A stretch of DNA of 7,135 nucleotides, taken from assembly GCA_905215125.1 (NCBI GenBank), contig CAJMOV010000097.1:1-7135 (forward strand). Reading direction: 5' to 3'. Position numbers and translations under genes: made by a program. The stretch comes from an uncultured bacterium (lineage in GTDB: Bacteria > Bacillota > Clostridia > Oscillospirales > Butyricicoccaceae). Shown here one piece after another: positions 5,992 through 7,135 of this stretch (its first letter is position 1; each line of letters begins with the position of its first letter). The notes under the pieces were generated by a model that saw only the letters and a program-made list of their open reading frames with translations, ran no database searches and was not told the DNA's origin.

Positions 5992-6764
5992 AGCATCACC
6001 GGCTGCATAGGCGCCCGGCGAGGGGCCACCGTAACGCGCACGTCATCCTGCGCGCCGACGCGGTACAGGGCAAGGTCGGTCTCCGCGGCGGCGTGACGGG
6101 GGGTGTTGTTGCGCTCGCTCAAATGGGCCAGCACCAGCCTGCGCGTGCCGTGCTGCACCAGCGTCTCGACAGCGCGGGCGCAGCTTTCATTGGAAAGGTG
6201 CCCCTGATCGGACAGGATACGCTGCTTTAAAAACTGCGGGTAAGGGCCGCCGCGCAGCAGCCCCACGTCATGGTTGGATTCCAGCACGACGGTCGGCGCG
6301 CCCCTGAGGGCCTGCATCACCTCCGCCGTGACACGGCCGAGGTCGGTGCAGTAGCCGACGGCGGCCTCCCCTTCCCCCAATATGTAGCCGACGCTGCCCG
6401 GGCTGTCGTGCAGGGTGGGGAAGGCGCGGACGCGCACGCCGTTCAAATCCATCTCCTCCCCCTCGTCAAAGGCGACGGCCCGGTCTGCGCCGGAAATAGC
6501 CCGCAGCCCGCCGTAAGCGCCCGCTGAACAAATCAGACGGGCTTCGGTATGGCCCAGCAGGACGGGCAGGGCGGAGACGTGATCGGAGTGGGTATGGGTG
6601 ATAAGAATATGGCTGATGTCGCCCAGGGCCAGGCCAAGCTGTCCGAGAGCGGTGCGGATGTGTTTGCAGCTGGCGCCGGCGTCGATCAAGATGCGCGCGC
6701 TGCCATCGCAGTACAGCGCAGCGTTGCCGGACGAACCGCTGGCCAGGGTACAGAAAAATCGCAT
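5988..6764 (-). CDS. walJ: WalJ/YycJ-type MBL-fold metallohydrolase
   Basis: A metallo-beta-lactamase-fold protein of 258 residues, the size of WalJ (YycJ), a dinuclear-metal exonuclease family linked in Bacillota to DNA mismatch repair and to the WalRK cell-wall regulon. The N-terminus carries the family-specific SGSSGN (9-14). Metal ligands are visible as HTHSDH (57-62), His119 in TLHDS, Asp141 in CTDLG and His214 in AHLSERNN (213-220); ESNHD (162-166) and GHLSN (188-192) are typical of this subgroup. There is no signal peptide. A GAGGG at 6776-6780 lies 11 nt before the ATG. walRK genes are not in the window, and murA is immediately upstream behind a terminator-like hairpin. The stop overlaps the rlmH start. 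The family is clear; the exact cellular role is inferred. Confidence 0.9.
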   Translation of the reverse strand: MRFFCTLASGSSGNAALYCDGSARILIDAGASCKHIRTALGQLGLALGDISHILITHTHSDHVSALPVLLGHTEARLICSAGAYGGLRAISGADRAVAFDEGEEMDLNGVRVRAFPTLHDSPGSVGYILGEGEAAVGYCTDLGRVTAEVMQALRGAPTVVLESNHDVGLLRGGPYPQFLKQRILSDQGHLSNESCARAVETLVQHGTRRLVLAHLSERNNTPRHAAAETDLALYRVGAQDDVRVTVAPRRAPMQPVML

Positions 6765-6790
6765 GGACGGGTTTTCCCTCTCATTTCACG

Positions 6791-6817
6791 CAAAAGGCCG
6801 CCGCGGATCGCGGCGGC
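6791..6817 (-). terminator. Terminator-like hairpin after murA
   Basis: GCCGCCGCG (6797-6805) pairs perfectly with CGCGGCGGC (6809-6817) around a 3-nt loop. Read leftward it starts 9 nt after the murA stop codon and is followed by C then TTTT (6792-6795). The stem is very strong but the T run is short, so partial readthrough into walJ is plausible. No convincing separate promoter for walJ is visible in the 62-bp gap. Confidence 0.7.
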
Positions 6818-6826
6818 ATCTGCTCA

Positions 6827-7135
6827 TTACTTGGCTTCTGATATGACCTGAACGTCGGGCACGCTTTCACGGCGGATGTTGGCGCCGACACGGCGCAGCT
6901 TTTCCACCAGGCTTTCATACCCGCGCTCGATGTGGTGGATTTCTTCAATGACGGTCTCTCCCTCGGCCGCAAGCCCGGCGATGACCATGGCCGCCCCTGC
7001 GCGCAGGTCGCAGGCGCGCACGGTTGCACCCGTCAGGCGCTCGGTGCCCTCGACGACGGCGACGCGGCCGTCGACCTGGATGCGCGCGCCCATGCGGCGC
7101 AGCTCGTCCACATAGCGGTAGCGGTTGTCCCACAC
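6827..7135 (-). CDS. murA: MurA, UDP-N-acetylglucosamine 1-carboxyvinyltransferase (C-terminal fragment)
   Basis: MurA transfers enolpyruvate from phosphoenolpyruvate to UDP-N-acetylglucosamine, the first committed step of peptidoglycan synthesis, in the cytoplasm. Only the last 102 codons are present and the gene enters from the right edge. The first codon, a GTG, is internal and not the start. Recognisable parts are VWDNRYRYVDELRRMGA (1-17 of the fragment), the active-site DLRAGAAM (43-50, with the conserved Leu-Arg), IAGLAAEGETVI (52-63), and HHIERGYESLVEKLRRVGA (67-85), closing the inside-out barrel. The complete enzyme is about 420 residues; the catalytic Cys/Asp loop lies outside the window, so fosfomycin sensitivity cannot be judged. 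The gene ends with TAA at 6827-6829, just before the hairpin at 6791-6817. Confidence 0.95.
   Translation of the reverse strand: MWDNRYRYVDELRRMGARIQVDGRVAVVEGTERLTGATVRACDLRAGAAMVIAGLAAEGETVIEEIHHIERGYESLVEKLRRVGANIRRESVPDVQVISEAK

Overview
The window is gene-dense, G+C-rich (about 60% or more by eye) bacterial chromosome. Nearly everything is read from the minus strand. The genes match bacterial families closely: RuvC-RuvA-RuvB, WalJ/YycJ, RlmH and MurA. WalJ beside RlmH and MurA, strong AGGAGG-type ribosome binding sites and a recognisable sigma-A-type promoter suggest a high-G+C member of the Bacillota, perhaps Clostridia or Negativicutes. This placement is inference; no rRNA or other decisive marker is present.

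Layout, left to right. 1-2392: the Holliday-junction genes ruvC, ruvA and ruvB, transcribed leftward from a likely promoter at 2424-2452. ruvB runs off the left edge and lacks only its extreme C-terminus. ruvC and ruvA are 31 bp apart, but ruvA and ruvB are separated by an unusual 228-bp non-coding spacer full of inverted repeats. 2531-3340: one plus-strand gene, a chloroperoxidase-like alpha/beta hydrolase with a GTG start, divergent from ruvC. 3345-3372: a strong terminator shared by the hydrolase and the convergent nitrilase gene. 3374-6764: a leftward run of four closely spaced genes in transcription order: walJ (MBL-fold nuclease family), rlmH (23S rRNA methyltransferase, 4-bp overlap with walJ), a MalY/PatB-type PLP-dependent C-S lyase, and a branch-1 nitrilase starting 3 nt after the lyase stop. 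6791-6817: a terminator-like hairpin. 6827-7135: the C-terminal quarter of murA, entering from the right.

How the genes work together. RuvA, RuvB and RuvC form the branch-migration and resolvase machine. walJ, rlmH and murA are envelope and translation housekeeping genes. The lyase and nitrilase look like an accessory metabolic pair appended to the walJ-rlmH transcript. A role in cysteine/beta-cyanoalanine or other nitrile metabolism is possible, but the sequence does not prove it.

I see no mobile element genes, CRISPR array, tRNA or rRNA. No clearly new protein system is visible. The least explained part is the structured ruvA-ruvB spacer; the most interesting protein context is the lyase-nitrilase pair.
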